This document shows, piece after piece, positions 43,131-51,869 of a stretch of DNA of 64,000 bases. The stretch is taken from NCBI RefSeq assembly GCF_020524765.1, contig NZ_JAIVLR010000001.1, forward strand, positions 620,001 to 684,000. The letters are read 5' to 3'. Position 1 is the first letter of the stretch, and each line of letters begins with the position of its first letter. The notes under the pieces were generated by a model that did not search any database, was not told the DNA's origin, and saw only the letters and a list, made by a program, of their open reading frames with translations. A program made the translations under genes and the position numbers. Source of the stretch: Qipengyuania gaetbuli. GTDB lineage: Bacteria > Pseudomonadota > Alphaproteobacteria > Sphingomonadales > Sphingomonadaceae.

Positions 43131-43364
43131 ATGCCGATGAAGTCCGAGGACATCGTCGCGCTGATCGAGGAAGCGCTGCCCGGCGCCGTCGTCGAGATGC
43201 GCGACCTTGCCGGCGACAATGATCACTGGGCGGCGAAGGTCATCGCCCCCCAGTTCGTCGGCAAGACCCGCGTCGCCCAGCACAAGCTGGTCTACGATGC
43301 ACTGGGCGGCAGGATGGGCGGGGAACTCCACGCCTTGCAACTGACGACCCAAATTCCCAACTGA
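43131..43364 (+). CDS. BolA family protein
   Basis: A 77-aa BolA/IbaG-like protein. The fold is recognisable from IEEALPGAVVEMRDLAGDND, HWAAKVIAPQFVGKTRVAQH and LVYDALGGRMGGELHALQL; the invariant histidine is in RVAQHKLVY. With the adjacent CGFS glutaredoxin it would form the Fe-S-binding Grx-BolA heterocomplex. This type has the shorter BolA2/BolA3-like architecture. Confidence 0.93.
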   Translation: MPMKSEDIVALIEEALPGAVVEMRDLAGDNDHWAAKVIAPQFVGKTRVAQHKLVYDALGGRMGGELHALQLTTQIPN

Positions 43365-43404
43365 CGCTTCAGCAAGATTCATTTCAGACAAAGGCAGGGC
43401 AATC

Positions 43405-43737
43405 ATGTCCGATGTAAATTCGCGCATCGCCGATCTGGTCGGCAGCAACGACGTGGTCCTCTTCATGAAGGGCACGCCGCTTTTCCCGCAGTGCGGCTTT
43501 TCGAACCGCGCGGTCGCCATCCTCGACCATTGCGGCGTGGCTTATGAAAGCGTCGACGTCCTGCAGGACATGGAAATCCGCCAGGGCATCAAGAGCTTTT
43601 CCGACTGGCCGACCATCCCCCAGCTCTACGTGAAGGGCGAATTCGTCGGCGGCAGCGACATCATGATGGAAATGTTCGAAGCTGGCGAACTGCAGCAGAT
43701 GATGGAAGAAAAGCAGGTCGCCAAAGCCGAAGGCTGA
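43405..43737 (+). CDS. grxD: monothiol glutaredoxin, Grx4 family
   Basis: A 110-aa CGFS-type glutaredoxin that carries [2Fe-2S] clusters with glutathione. The active motif is PLFPQCGFSNRAV (C32), with the cis-proline in SDWPTIPQLYVKGEFVGGSD. The start at 43405 gives the expected MSDVNSRIADLV. Directly downstream of bolA and followed by a terminator; the pair is a common Fe-S trafficking unit. Confidence 0.96.
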   Translation: MSDVNSRIADLVGSNDVVLFMKGTPLFPQCGFSNRAVAILDHCGVAYESVDVLQDMEIRQGIKSFSDWPTIPQLYVKGEFVGGSDIMMEMFEAGELQQMMEEKQVAKAEG

Positions 43738-43762
43738 CTTTCTTCCGATCCTGAAACGGGTA

Positions 43763-43800
43763 AGGCCCGCCGGGGGGACGTCCTGGCGGGCCCTTTATTT
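43763..43800 (+). terminator. terminator after grxD
   Basis: Stem GGCCCGCC/GGCGGGCC (43764-43771, 43785-43792) followed by CTTTATTT, 26 bases past the stop codon. Confidence 0.9.
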
Positions 43801-43804
43801 GGTT

Positions 43805-43839
43805 CGAGACGCACCGGGAGACCAGGGTGGTCCGTCTCG
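43805..43839. other. second strong stem-loop downstream of grxD
   Basis: CGAGACGCACC pairs with GGTG(gtc)CGTCTCG: 11 base pairs with a 3-base bulge, immediately after the grxD terminator and with no T-run. A weaker AACCGC/GCGGTT hairpin follows at about 43886-43904. It could be part of a small RNA or a leader of the NUDIX gene 200 bases downstream. Confidence 0.4.
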
Positions 43840-44020
43840 TGAAGACCAAACGTTCTGACAGACATGATGCAGACCCCGTGCCAAAACCGCGAATGCGGCG
43901 GTTCTGGCCGCTCACGATGGTTAACACCCGGATTCACTCTGATCGTTCTGTAAATTTTCCCGACACGGCCGGGAAAGAGGCGCTTGGCAAGCTGCCAGCC
44001 GCGCGGCACAACATCTCCCG

Positions 44021-44800
44021 ATGAGCGCACCTGACCAGACTGTCGAACCGATTCCGGCCGCAACGCTGGTCATCTTCCGCAAGGGCCGCACCGGACCCGA
44101 CCCGCAGATCCTCATGACCGTCCGTTCTCGCAACATGAGCTTTGCCGGCGGCATGGCCGTATTTCCCGGCGGGCGTGTGGACCCGCAGGACCGCGCATTG
44201 GCGCGCAAGCTTGCATCGCTTGATGATGAGGACGAGGTCGCCCACCGCATCGCTGCGATCCGCGAAACCCTGGAGGAAACCGGGCTTGCGCTGGGGCTTA
44301 CGGGCGACATGGATGCAGGCCGCGCAGCCGAAGCGCGCGCCATGCTGCTCCAGCGCGGCGAACTGGCGCCCGTACTTGCCAGTTTCGACCTCGCGCTCGA
44401 CCTCGATGCACTGACGCCCTTCGCGCGCTGGCTGCCCCTTGGCCTCGCGCACAACCGCATCTTCGACACCATGTTCTACCTTGCCGACCTCGGCACGGGA
44501 GCGGTGGAAATCGAAGTCGACGAGACGGAGAACACGCGCCTTTTCTGGGTGAGCGCGCGGGAAGCGCTGGCCATGGCCGATGCAGGCGAAATCTCGCTTA
44601 TCTTCCCCACCCGCCGCAACCTCGAACGCCTCGCGCAGTTCGCATCCTTCAACGAAGCGCGCGACCATGCCCGCGCGACGCCGGTCAGGACCATCACGCC
44701 GGAAATCGTCAAGGAAGCGGACGGTTCGTTCCTCACCATTCCCGACGATCTCGGCTATCCGGTGACCCGGGAACAGCTGAACAGCGCGATGCGGGGCTGA
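44021..44800 (+). CDS. NUDIX hydrolase
   Basis: A 259-aa nucleoside-diphosphate-linked hydrolase of the NUDT19/CoA-pyrophosphatase-like type. The Nudix box is split by an insertion: FAGGMAVFPGGRVDP at about residue 42, then AHRIAAIRETLEETGLALGL near residue 75 with the REtxEE metal ligands intact. The long insertion between the two parts is a known feature of the NUDT19 group. The substrate is not deducible. Stops just before tRNA-Arg. Confidence 0.88.
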   Translation: MSAPDQTVEPIPAATLVIFRKGRTGPDPQILMTVRSRNMSFAGGMAVFPGGRVDPQDRALARKLASLDDEDEVAHRIAAIRETLEETGLALGLTGDMDAGRAAEARAMLLQRGELAPVLASFDLALDLDALTPFARWLPLGLAHNRIFDTMFYLADLGTGAVEIEVDETENTRLFWVSAREALAMADAGEISLIFPTRRNLERLAQFASFNEARDHARATPVRTITPEIVKEADGSFLTIPDDLGYPVTREQLNSAMRG

Positions 44801-44808
44801 GGCAAGGC

Positions 44809-44885
44809 TGGCGCGCCCGGCAGGACTCGAACCTGCTGCCTCAAGATTAGAAGTCTCGCGCTCTATCCAGATGAGCTACGGGCGC
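44809..44885 (-). tRNA. tRNA-Arg (TCT)
   Basis: A 77-nt cloverleaf with encoded CCA. Acceptor GCGCCCG/CGGGCGC, D-arm GCTC..GAGC, anticodon stem CGAGA/TCTTG with loop CTTCTAA (anticodon TCT, reading AGA), and T-arm GCAGG/CCTGC. All stems are intact. Confidence 0.97.
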
Positions 44886-44945
44886 GCGCGGGGCGAGCCA
44901 TAACGCGGCTTTGCGATTGCGCCAATCGGCGATAGTCAGCGCGCT

Positions 44946-45683
44946 ATGGAAAAGCAGGACCACCCCGCCCCGGCGCAGGCGCCGCAGTTTCGCTATTACG
45001 ACCTGGTGATGGCGGCTTTCGTCACCATCCTCCTGCTGTCGAACCTGATCGGTGCATCCAAACCCAGTTACGTCACCCTGCCGGGCCTTGGCGAGTGGTC
45101 GTTCGGCGCGGGCGTGCTGTTCTTTCCTGTCAGCTACATCATCGGCGACGTACTGACCGAGGTATATGGATATGCCCGCGCACGGCGCGTGATCTGGACC
45201 GGTTTTGCCGCGCTGCTGTTCATGGCCTTCATGGCCTGGGTGGTGGTGCAACTCCCACCGGCAGAGGGCTGGCCGGGGCAGGAAGCCTACGAATTCGTCT
45301 TCGGCAACAGCTGGCGCATCGTTCTGGCGTCCATGGTTGCCTTCTGGGCAGGCGAGTTCGCCAACAGCTTCGTCCTTGCGAAGATGAAAGTGTGGACGCA
45401 GGGGCGCCATTTGTGGATGCGCACCATCGGCTCGACCGTGGTGGGCCAGGGGCTCGACAGCCTGATCTTCTATCCGCTGGCTTTCTGGGGCCTTGCCGGC
45501 TGGCCGCCCGAGCTGCTGTGGCAGGTCATCCTCTCCCAGTGGCTGATCAAAACCGCGTGGGAAGCGATCCTGACGCCGGTGACCTACCTCGTCATCAATT
45601 CGCTCAAGCGCGCCGAGGGCACCGAGGTGTTCGATACGGACACCGACTTCTCGCCCTTTGCGACTAGTAGCAACCGCGCATGA
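44946..45683 (+). CDS. queuosine precursor transporter (YhhQ/VUT family)
   Basis: A 245-aa inner-membrane protein with six or so hydrophobic segments. The family signature includes AAFVTILLLSNLIGASKP, FFPVSYIIGDVLTEVYGYAR, VAFWAGEFANSFVLAKMK and GSTVVGQGLDSLIFYPLAFW. Known members import preQ0/preQ1. It complements queF at 6613. The gene ends at a bidirectional terminator. Confidence 0.93.
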   Translation: MEKQDHPAPAQAPQFRYYDLVMAAFVTILLLSNLIGASKPSYVTLPGLGEWSFGAGVLFFPVSYIIGDVLTEVYGYARARRVIWTGFAALLFMAFMAWVVVQLPPAEGWPGQEAYEFVFGNSWRIVLASMVAFWAGEFANSFVLAKMKVWTQGRHLWMRTIGSTVVGQGLDSLIFYPLAFWGLAGWPPELLWQVILSQWLIKTAWEAILTPVTYLVINSLKRAEGTEVFDTDTDFSPFATSSNRA

Positions 45684-45688
45684 AAAAA

Positions 45689-45712
45689 AGGGGCGGCACA
45701 AGGCCGCCCCTT
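45689..45712. terminator. bidirectional terminator between the YhhQ gene and the TonB receptor gene
   Basis: Stem AAGGGGCGGC/GCCGCCCCTT with a 4-base loop, and seven A (T on the minus strand) on one side. It serves the convergent yhhQ-like and receptor genes. Confidence 0.88.
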
Positions 45713-45735
45713 CCCCCTCCCTTTGACAGGGTTAT

Positions 45736-48714
45736 TTAGAACTTCGCACCGATCGCGACGCCGTAACGGCGCGGGTCGAGCGTGAAGATATTGGTGAAGT
45801 TACCCGACGAAGCGTCGGTCAGGTAAAGGCCCGTGACCGAGTCCGAATCGAAGATGTTCTGGACGAATGCCCGGACGTACCAGCGCTCGTCGGCCGAGTT
45901 GAGCTGGATCTGCGCATTCGCCTGAACGAAGGGTTCGATCCGGTTCACATTGCCGTTGAACACATTGCCGTACTGTTCGCCGGTCAGCGAAAGGTCGAAG
46001 CGGGGCACCAGCGTCATGCCGCTGCCGAATTCGGCCGTGTACTGCACGCCCAGCGACGCCTTGTATTCCGGCGCCTGCGGGAGCTTGTTGCCCTTCAGGT
46101 TGACCAGCACCCCGGAGTTCAGCACCGAAACCGGGCCGAAGGCGTCGATGAAGGGCTGCAGCGGAGCAAGGGCCGGGTTCACCAGGCCAATCGCCCCGTT
46201 GGTCGCAGCTTCGTAGATCGAGCAGATGCCGAATGCACCCGACGAGGCAATACCGCCATCGGCCGGGAATTCGCTGGTGCCCTGAAGCCCGAAATAGGGG
46301 TTCAGGAAGTTCACCAGGCCATCGGCCCCTGCACCGGTCAGCGCACAGTGCGAACCATTGCCCAGGTCCTTCATGATGACGGCATCTGGATCGCCGCCGC
46401 CCCAATCGCGCGGGTTGGCGAAGAACTGGTCGCCCGCGACCTCGGCATTGAGGTAGCTGAGGTTCATGTTGATGAGCCAGTTCCGGCTCGGCGCCAGGAC
46501 GGTTTCAAGTTCGAGACCCCAGATCTTGGCATCGATCGTATCGTTGACCGAAGTTCGTGCCACGATGCGGCTGAGCTGCAGCCCGCCGTAGTCGTAGTAG
46601 AAGCCGGTCAGGTTCACCTGTGCCGCACCGTCGAGGAAGGTGTTTTTCGAACCGATTTCGAACGCGTTGATCGATTCCGGACCGAAGCTTTCCGGGACAG
46701 CGAAGATCGGCGACAGCGGCGGGTTGATACCACCCGACTTGTAGCCGCGCGAATAGGACACATAGAGCGTGTTGTCGGGCGTGATCTCGTAATCGAGCAC
46801 CGCACGACCCGTCACCTCGCTGAACGACACCTCACGCACCTGGAACGGTTGCGGACCCGGGGTCCCCGGATCGGCATCGTAGCCTGCAGCGAACGGCGAA
46901 TCGAAAGGATCGCCATCGTTGCTGAAGGGGTTGAGGAAGCTGGCAAGCGTGGTGCGCGCCTCGACGGTCTTCTTGTCGTCATTGTAGCGCAGGCCGCCGG
47001 TGAACTTCAGGCGATCGGTGATGTCGAAGTAGATTTCACCGAAGATGCCGAAGCTCTGCAGTTTGAAGTCGGTCGTGTTGTTCCGGTACATCGACGTCGC
47101 GAGGTAGGACGGAGACAAACCGTTCGCGAAGGACGAGAATGTCCCGAGCATGGCCGTTGCGTAATCGAGGCCGAAGGCGTTCACGTAATAGCTGTCCTCA
47201 CCCACCTTGGATTCGGCATAGATGCCGCCGACGAGGAAGTTGAACGGCCCGTCGAAGTCGCTCGACAGGATGGCTTCGCCCGACCACGAGGTCTGTTCCT
47301 GGTAGGAACGGTCGAATGCCAGCGGGGCGTCCGAACAGACCGACTGGCCTTCGAAAACGCCCTGGTTCTCTGTGAGGTTGTCCGAAGTACACAGCACGCC
47401 GTTCGGCCCATTGGGGATCAGCGCCGCTGCAATCGGAGCGAAGTAGGCGCTGGAGCCCGGGATGAACGCCGGCGAGGCAACACCCGTGGGAATGCCGTTC
47501 GCCGCGAAGAAGGCCAGCGTGTTCAGGGCGCCGGCGTAACCGGCACGGTTCTGGACGCCGAGGTTGTAGTCCTGGCGGCTGTCGACCGTGGTTTCCTGGT
47601 AGATCCCGGTCAGCGACAGGTTCATCGCGCCGATGGCCTGCTCGAGGTGTGCCTGGATCTGTAGTTCGTCGGCGTAATATTCCGGCGTGAACGGCGTACT
47701 TACGACGCGCACGTCGTCCGGTTCATCGAAATTGGCAAAGCCATCGGGTCCGTAGACGCTGCCCAGTGCAAGCGCGGTCGGCAGGTCCTGGATGGCGAAG
47801 AGTTCGGCCGAGGTCAGGACCGATGCCAGCGTCGAGTTGGCGTTGGTCTTGTCGAAATCGCGGCGCCCTGCAAGACAGCCGAGCACGCCCGTGGGATCGC
47901 GCTGACAGGTCTGCTTCTGGATACGCATGCGATCGTCGTCTTCACGGAAATAGAAGCCCATGAGGTCGAGAGTGGTGGTTGCCGTCGGTTCGAACCGCAG
48001 CGAGCCGCGGATCGCATACATCTCGCGGCCGTCGATATTCGAGCCGTCGTAGAGGTTTTCCGTGAAACCATCGCGGTCGAGATAATAGCCGGCCACGCGC
48101 ACACCGACGGTGTCGCCGATGGGAATGTTGACCATGCCCTTGACGCGCATGCTGTCGAAGCTGCCGTATTCGAATTCGGCAGCGGCGCCGAAGCCGGACA
48201 GGTCAGGCTTCGCCGTCACGACGTTGACCACGCCCGACGTCGCGTTACGACCGAACAGCGTGCCCTGCGGGCCGCGAAGGACTTCGATACGCTCGAGATC
48301 GAAATACTCGGTTTCGAAGAGGCGGGTGCCGAAGAGCGGCGAACCGTTGACGTGGATTGCCGTTGCAGCATCGCAGGTCACGCCGACGCAAAGGTCGCCG
48401 ATGCCGCGGATGGTGAAGCTGGAGCTGGTGAAGTTCGATTTCGTGAACGACACGTTCGGCAGCGTCAGCTGGAGGTCGCTCGCATTTTCGATCTGCTGCG
48501 CTTCGAGCGCTTCGGCATCGAAGGCGCTGACCGCGATCGGAACTTCCTGCAGGCTCTGTGCCTGACGCTGTGCGGTAACGATGATGACGCGGGTATTGTC
48601 GGTGGTTTCTGCAATCCCGGACTCGCTGGAATCGCCGGTGGTATCCTGCGCATAGGCCGGAACGGCGAGCGCGCCCGCACAGATGCCGGCCAGGAGGCCT
48701 GCCCTGATTTTCAT
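45736..48714 (-). CDS. TonB-dependent outer-membrane receptor
   Basis: A 992-aa active-transport barrel. Signal peptide (cleavage near AYAQ, residue 23). A TonB-box-like RVIIVTAQRQAQSLQEVPIA follows, then the plug with FTIRGIGD and EVLRGPQGTLFGRNATSGVV. The long beta-barrel ends PRRYGVAIGAKF with terminal aromatic Phe. It belongs to the large sphingomonad receptor group lacking the FecA signalling domain. The ligand cannot be deduced. It has a 195-base upstream gap before virB11, A/T-richer than average and probably holding its promoter. Confidence 0.93.
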   Translation of the reverse strand: MKIRAGLLAGICAGALAVPAYAQDTTGDSSESGIAETTDNTRVIIVTAQRQAQSLQEVPIAVSAFDAEALEAQQIENASDLQLTLPNVSFTKSNFTSSSFTIRGIGDLCVGVTCDAATAIHVNGSPLFGTRLFETEYFDLERIEVLRGPQGTLFGRNATSGVVNVVTAKPDLSGFGAAAEFEYGSFDSMRVKGMVNIPIGDTVGVRVAGYYLDRDGFTENLYDGSNIDGREMYAIRGSLRFEPTATTTLDLMGFYFREDDDRMRIQKQTCQRDPTGVLGCLAGRRDFDKTNANSTLASVLTSAELFAIQDLPTALALGSVYGPDGFANFDEPDDVRVVSTPFTPEYYADELQIQAHLEQAIGAMNLSLTGIYQETTVDSRQDYNLGVQNRAGYAGALNTLAFFAANGIPTGVASPAFIPGSSAYFAPIAAALIPNGPNGVLCTSDNLTENQGVFEGQSVCSDAPLAFDRSYQEQTSWSGEAILSSDFDGPFNFLVGGIYAESKVGEDSYYVNAFGLDYATAMLGTFSSFANGLSPSYLATSMYRNNTTDFKLQSFGIFGEIYFDITDRLKFTGGLRYNDDKKTVEARTTLASFLNPFSNDGDPFDSPFAAGYDADPGTPGPQPFQVREVSFSEVTGRAVLDYEITPDNTLYVSYSRGYKSGGINPPLSPIFAVPESFGPESINAFEIGSKNTFLDGAAQVNLTGFYYDYGGLQLSRIVARTSVNDTIDAKIWGLELETVLAPSRNWLINMNLSYLNAEVAGDQFFANPRDWGGGDPDAVIMKDLGNGSHCALTGAGADGLVNFLNPYFGLQGTSEFPADGGIASSGAFGICSIYEAATNGAIGLVNPALAPLQPFIDAFGPVSVLNSGVLVNLKGNKLPQAPEYKASLGVQYTAEFGSGMTLVPRFDLSLTGEQYGNVFNGNVNRIEPFVQANAQIQLNSADERWYVRAFVQNIFDSDSVTGLYLTDASSGNFTNIFTLDPRRYGVAIGAKF

Positions 48715-48909
48715 ATTCCCTCTCCTCTTCCCCTGACCGCTCTGATGTCGGCCTAGGGGCAGAAAGCTAACATGAAATCGTATTCAGGCAAGGGATTGCG
48801 CAGTAATGTTGCGCTGCAGCAGCGTTTTGCAATGGATATGTTGCGGTAGCGAAACAAGCCTCCGCTCAGGTGACGCTACGGCATGGCGGGTTAGCGGGGA
48901 TTTCCGCGA

Positions 48910-49947
48910 TTATCGGCCACTTTCGAGCAAATCGTGACTTTCGGCGATTTGCGCGATCCCGCGGCGCCCATCGGTGTCGCGCGACAGCTGCACGACAACA
49001 TCGATGACGCTTGCGGCATAGGCAATCGTGTCCTGGCGCGTGAGACCGATGCCAGTCTGCATCACCATCAGCGCAAGCTGCTCCAGCGCCCCGCGCAGAC
49101 TGTTTGCGTGGATGGTCGAGAAGCTGCCGGGATGGCCCGTGTTGATGGCGCGAAGGAAGCTGACGCTCTCCGCTCCGCGCAATTCGCCCAGCACGATCCG
49201 GTCGGGTCGCAGGCGCAGTGCCGCCTGGAGCAATTCGTTGGAAGTGACCTTGGCTTCGCCGAGTTCGCCCTTCACCGCCACCAGGCCGACGCCGTTTTCG
49301 CCGGGCAGTTTGAGCTCGGGCGTATCTTCCACCAGCACGACGCGTTCGTGGCGCGGGATTTCGCCTAGCATGGCGTTGAGGAAGGTCGTCTTGCCGGTGC
49401 TTGTGCCGCCGGAGACGAGGATCGTGCGGCGCTGACGGATCGCTTCGCGCAGGAATGCGACCGGCTCGGCCTGCGGATCGGGCATGGCCCCGCGTTCCGG
49501 CCGGGACAGCGGGCCGGTGTCATAGGCATCGAGCGGCAGGTCGAGCCGGCGATGGCGGCGGATCGCCATGGCCCAGTGCTTGCGGGCAGCGGGCGGGCCG
49601 CAGAACTGGACACGCGCGCCGCCCGGCAGGGTCGCACCCAGCAGCGGGTGTTCGCGGTTGATGCCCTGGTGGCTGACGCGGGCGACCTGCTCGGCAAGCC
49701 GCTGGATCAGCCGGTCGTCGATTTCGGGGCGGCGGAGCTTCTGCATCCCGCCGGCCGAGGCGTCTTCGATCCAGACCTCGCCCGGCCGGTTGACGAGGAT
49801 TTCGGTTACCGTGTCGCGTTCGAGCCATTCGGCGAAGGGCTTGAGGTAGGCGTCAAGGTAAACGCTGCGTTCGCCGTGCAGGTCGACTGGCGGTGCACCC
49901 TCGTCAGCGGCGCCCTGCTGGGCAAAGGGATGGATATCGGCGCTCAT
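48910..49947 (-). CDS. virB11: VirB11-type secretion ATPase
   Basis: A hexameric traffic ATPase of type IV secretion (345 aa). An N-terminal domain (RSVYLDAYLKPFAEWLERDT) precedes the RecA-like core with Walker A GGTSTGKTTFLN (about 180-191), the Asp box VVLVEDTPELKLP, Walker B ILGELRGAES-like IVLGELRGAESVSFL, and the His box GHPGSFSTIHANS. Last gene of the compact virB operon, 15 bases after virB10. Confidence 0.95.
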   Translation of the reverse strand: MSADIHPFAQQGAADEGAPPVDLHGERSVYLDAYLKPFAEWLERDTVTEILVNRPGEVWIEDASAGGMQKLRRPEIDDRLIQRLAEQVARVSHQGINREHPLLGATLPGGARVQFCGPPAARKHWAMAIRRHRRLDLPLDAYDTGPLSRPERGAMPDPQAEPVAFLREAIRQRRTILVSGGTSTGKTTFLNAMLGEIPRHERVVLVEDTPELKLPGENGVGLVAVKGELGEAKVTSNELLQAALRLRPDRIVLGELRGAESVSFLRAINTGHPGSFSTIHANSLRGALEQLALMVMQTGIGLTRQDTIAYAASVIDVVVQLSRDTDGRRGIAQIAESHDLLESGR

Positions 49948-49962
49948 CGCCCCAGCCAGCCC

Positions 49963-51096
49963 TCAGCTGACCCGCGAGAAATCGAGGTCGCGCGCAGTGA
50001 AGATGCGGATCGGTTCGCCCATGCGCACGCGTACCGTCGGTCCGCGCTGGCCGTCCTGCTGCGCCGCGGTGGAAGCCGCCGACTGGCCCGCTCCGCCAAT
50101 GATCACGCCGCCTGCACCACCGCTGGCGATGGTGCCGAGCCCGCCGACCACCGAAAGGAGGAGCGCAGAACCGAAACGCTGGAAGAAACCGGCGCCCGAA
50201 ACCTTGCCTTCGAGGCCCGTCGTGCCGTCGAAACCGATGGCGGGCGAGGCGAGGTTCACCGAAGCTCCGTCCGGACGGATCAGGCGCGTCCAGATCACAT
50301 AGGCGCGCTTCTGGCCGTTCTGCATGCCGGACTGGTACTGGCCGATCAGGCGGCTGGACCGCGGCACGAGCACCTTGGTCCCGTCGAAGCTGCGCACGTC
50401 CTGGCTGACAACCGCGCGGACATAGCCCGGCACATTGGTATCGATCGCGGTTTCGAGGATCGCGGGAATGAGCGTGCCTTGCGTGACCGTGGTCGAGGGA
50501 TTGGTCATGGCCTTCGCCTGGGCCGGCGCGCCGCCCACCCCGCCCACGCGGCTGGCGAAATCGGATGCGGAATTGCCCGTGGCGCTGGCTGCGCCCTCGC
50601 TCGCTGCCTCCGCCAGCGCTGCAGCAGGGCCGCTCACGACACCGCTACCGGAATCGAAGACCACCGTCGGATTGCTGTAGGGGTTGGGCCCGGGCATCGT
50701 CTGCGGAGCGGCCGCGAGCACCGGCGCCGGTGCAGGATCGGCCATTGCTGCCTGTTGCTGCGGCGTGGGCGGCGCGATGGCCGCATCGGTCGCCGGCGCT
50801 TCGACCGGTGCAGCCGCGACAGGTGCCTGGACTTGCGGATTGCCCACGCCTTCGGGTTCGGGAAGGCGGGCCGAATTCATGCTCCACAGCGTGATCGCGC
50901 CAAGACCGGCCACGATGGCGATACCGGCCACCATGCCGAGCGCATCGGACTTGCCGCCCGGACGGGCAACAGCCGGGAAGGCGTTGCGCTGGGCAAGATC
51001 GATGACTTCCGCGTCGGCTTCGTCGCGCGGGTCGACATCGTTGGCGATTCCGGCGCTGCCGGGCTTCTTCTCGGGAAGGCGCATGGCGAGACGCAT
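49963..51096 (-). CDS. virB10: VirB10/TrbI channel protein
   Basis: Spans the inner membrane, periplasm and outer-membrane core of type IV secretion (377 aa). A cytoplasmic tail (residues 1-50), one membrane helix (MVAGIAIVAGLGAITLW), a Pro/Ala/Gln-rich periplasmic stalk (80-190), then the beta-barrel domain with QGTLIPAILETAIDTNVPGY, VLVPRSSRLIGQYQSGM and the antenna region (LLLSVVGGLGTIASGGAGG). Ends in IRIFTARDLDFSRV, typical of the family. Starts on the last base of the virB9 stop. Confidence 0.95.
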   Translation of the reverse strand: MRLAMRLPEKKPGSAGIANDVDPRDEADAEVIDLAQRNAFPAVARPGGKSDALGMVAGIAIVAGLGAITLWSMNSARLPEPEGVGNPQVQAPVAAAPVEAPATDAAIAPPTPQQQAAMADPAPAPVLAAAPQTMPGPNPYSNPTVVFDSGSGVVSGPAAALAEAASEGAASATGNSASDFASRVGGVGGAPAQAKAMTNPSTTVTQGTLIPAILETAIDTNVPGYVRAVVSQDVRSFDGTKVLVPRSSRLIGQYQSGMQNGQKRAYVIWTRLIRPDGASVNLASPAIGFDGTTGLEGKVSGAGFFQRFGSALLLSVVGGLGTIASGGAGGVIIGGAGQSAASTAAQQDGQRGPTVRVRMGEPIRIFTARDLDFSRVS

Positions 51097-51869
51097 CAGT
51101 TATTCCCCTTCTGGGCCAGCGCCGCATCGGGGCTGCGCGCAGGTGTTGCCGCCCGTTCGGGCCCGGTGTTGACCAATGTGGCGCTTTCCCTGCCAGCCCG
51201 CAGGATGATGGTGCGCGGGACGCCGTCGATGACGATGGTTTCTCCGCGAACGGTGTAGTTTACCGGCCCCTCGTCACCCTTGGCGTTGGTCACGAGAATG
51301 GCAGGCACATCCTTGCCGGTCGGCCAGCTGAGGAACACCGCCTGTCCGTCGTCGAACGCGCGCTCGGGCAGCAGGGCAGCATCGCCCTCCCCGCTCCAGG
51401 CGAAGTTGAGGTCTGCCGGATCGACCGCCGCGAAGGGATCCGCAGGCGCTTGCGATTCGGCAGCGGACTGCGCCAGCTGGGCTTTCCGGGCCTCTTCCTC
51501 GGGATCGACCGGATAATCGAAGCGCAGGACATACAGCGGCTTTGCCGTCGGCGAGGCGACGAGATCGAACAGATAGGTGCGCTTGCTGGTGACGACCGTA
51601 AGGTTGGTCGTGGCGCGCGCCTCGAGCGGTTTGACGAACAGGATATTGGCGCGCTTGTTGGGCGTGACCTGCCAGGTGGTCGAATTGCCGATGGCGACAT
51701 TCTCGATCACCTCGTCCTCGCCGAAAACGATGCTGGCCTGCACGTTCACGCGGCCCGGAATGGTGACGACGCTGAACTCGTCATAGGTGACCTCGACGAG
51801 GCGGGAGTCCGCAAATGCGGGCGTCGCTGCCAGGGCCAGGGCGAGCGCGGGGAGCACTGCGCGTTTCAT
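51096..51869 (-). CDS. virB9: VirB9/TrbG outer-membrane complex protein
   Basis: A periplasmic part of the outer-membrane core complex (257 aa). Signal peptide (cleavage at FA-D, residue 21), an N-terminal domain with SRLVEVTYDEFSVVTIPGRV and KRANILFVKPLEARATTNLT, and a C-terminal VirB10-binding domain (AVFLSWPTGKDVPAILV, then VNYTVRGETIVIDGVPRTII). No separate VirB7 lipoprotein gene is present to stabilise it. It overlaps virB6 by 4 bases. Confidence 0.93.
   Translation of the reverse strand: MKRAVLPALALALAATPAFADSRLVEVTYDEFSVVTIPGRVNVQASIVFGEDEVIENVAIGNSTTWQVTPNKRANILFVKPLEARATTNLTVVTSKRTYLFDLVASPTAKPLYVLRFDYPVDPEEEARKAQLAQSAAESQAPADPFAAVDPADLNFAWSGEGDAALLPERAFDDGQAVFLSWPTGKDVPAILVTNAKGDEGPVNYTVRGETIVIDGVPRTIILRAGRESATLVNTGPERAATPARSPDAALAQKGNN

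Noticed and set aside
43827..44024. A 65-codon open frame overlapping the gap before the NUDIX gene
   Set aside because: Arg/His/Pro-rich without ribosome-binding site, covers two hairpins and overlaps the NUDIX start; coding signal is poor.
44809..44885. tRNA-Arg as a possible integration site
   Set aside because: Flanked by ordinary chromosomal genes with no phage or integrase genes and no duplicated 3' end.
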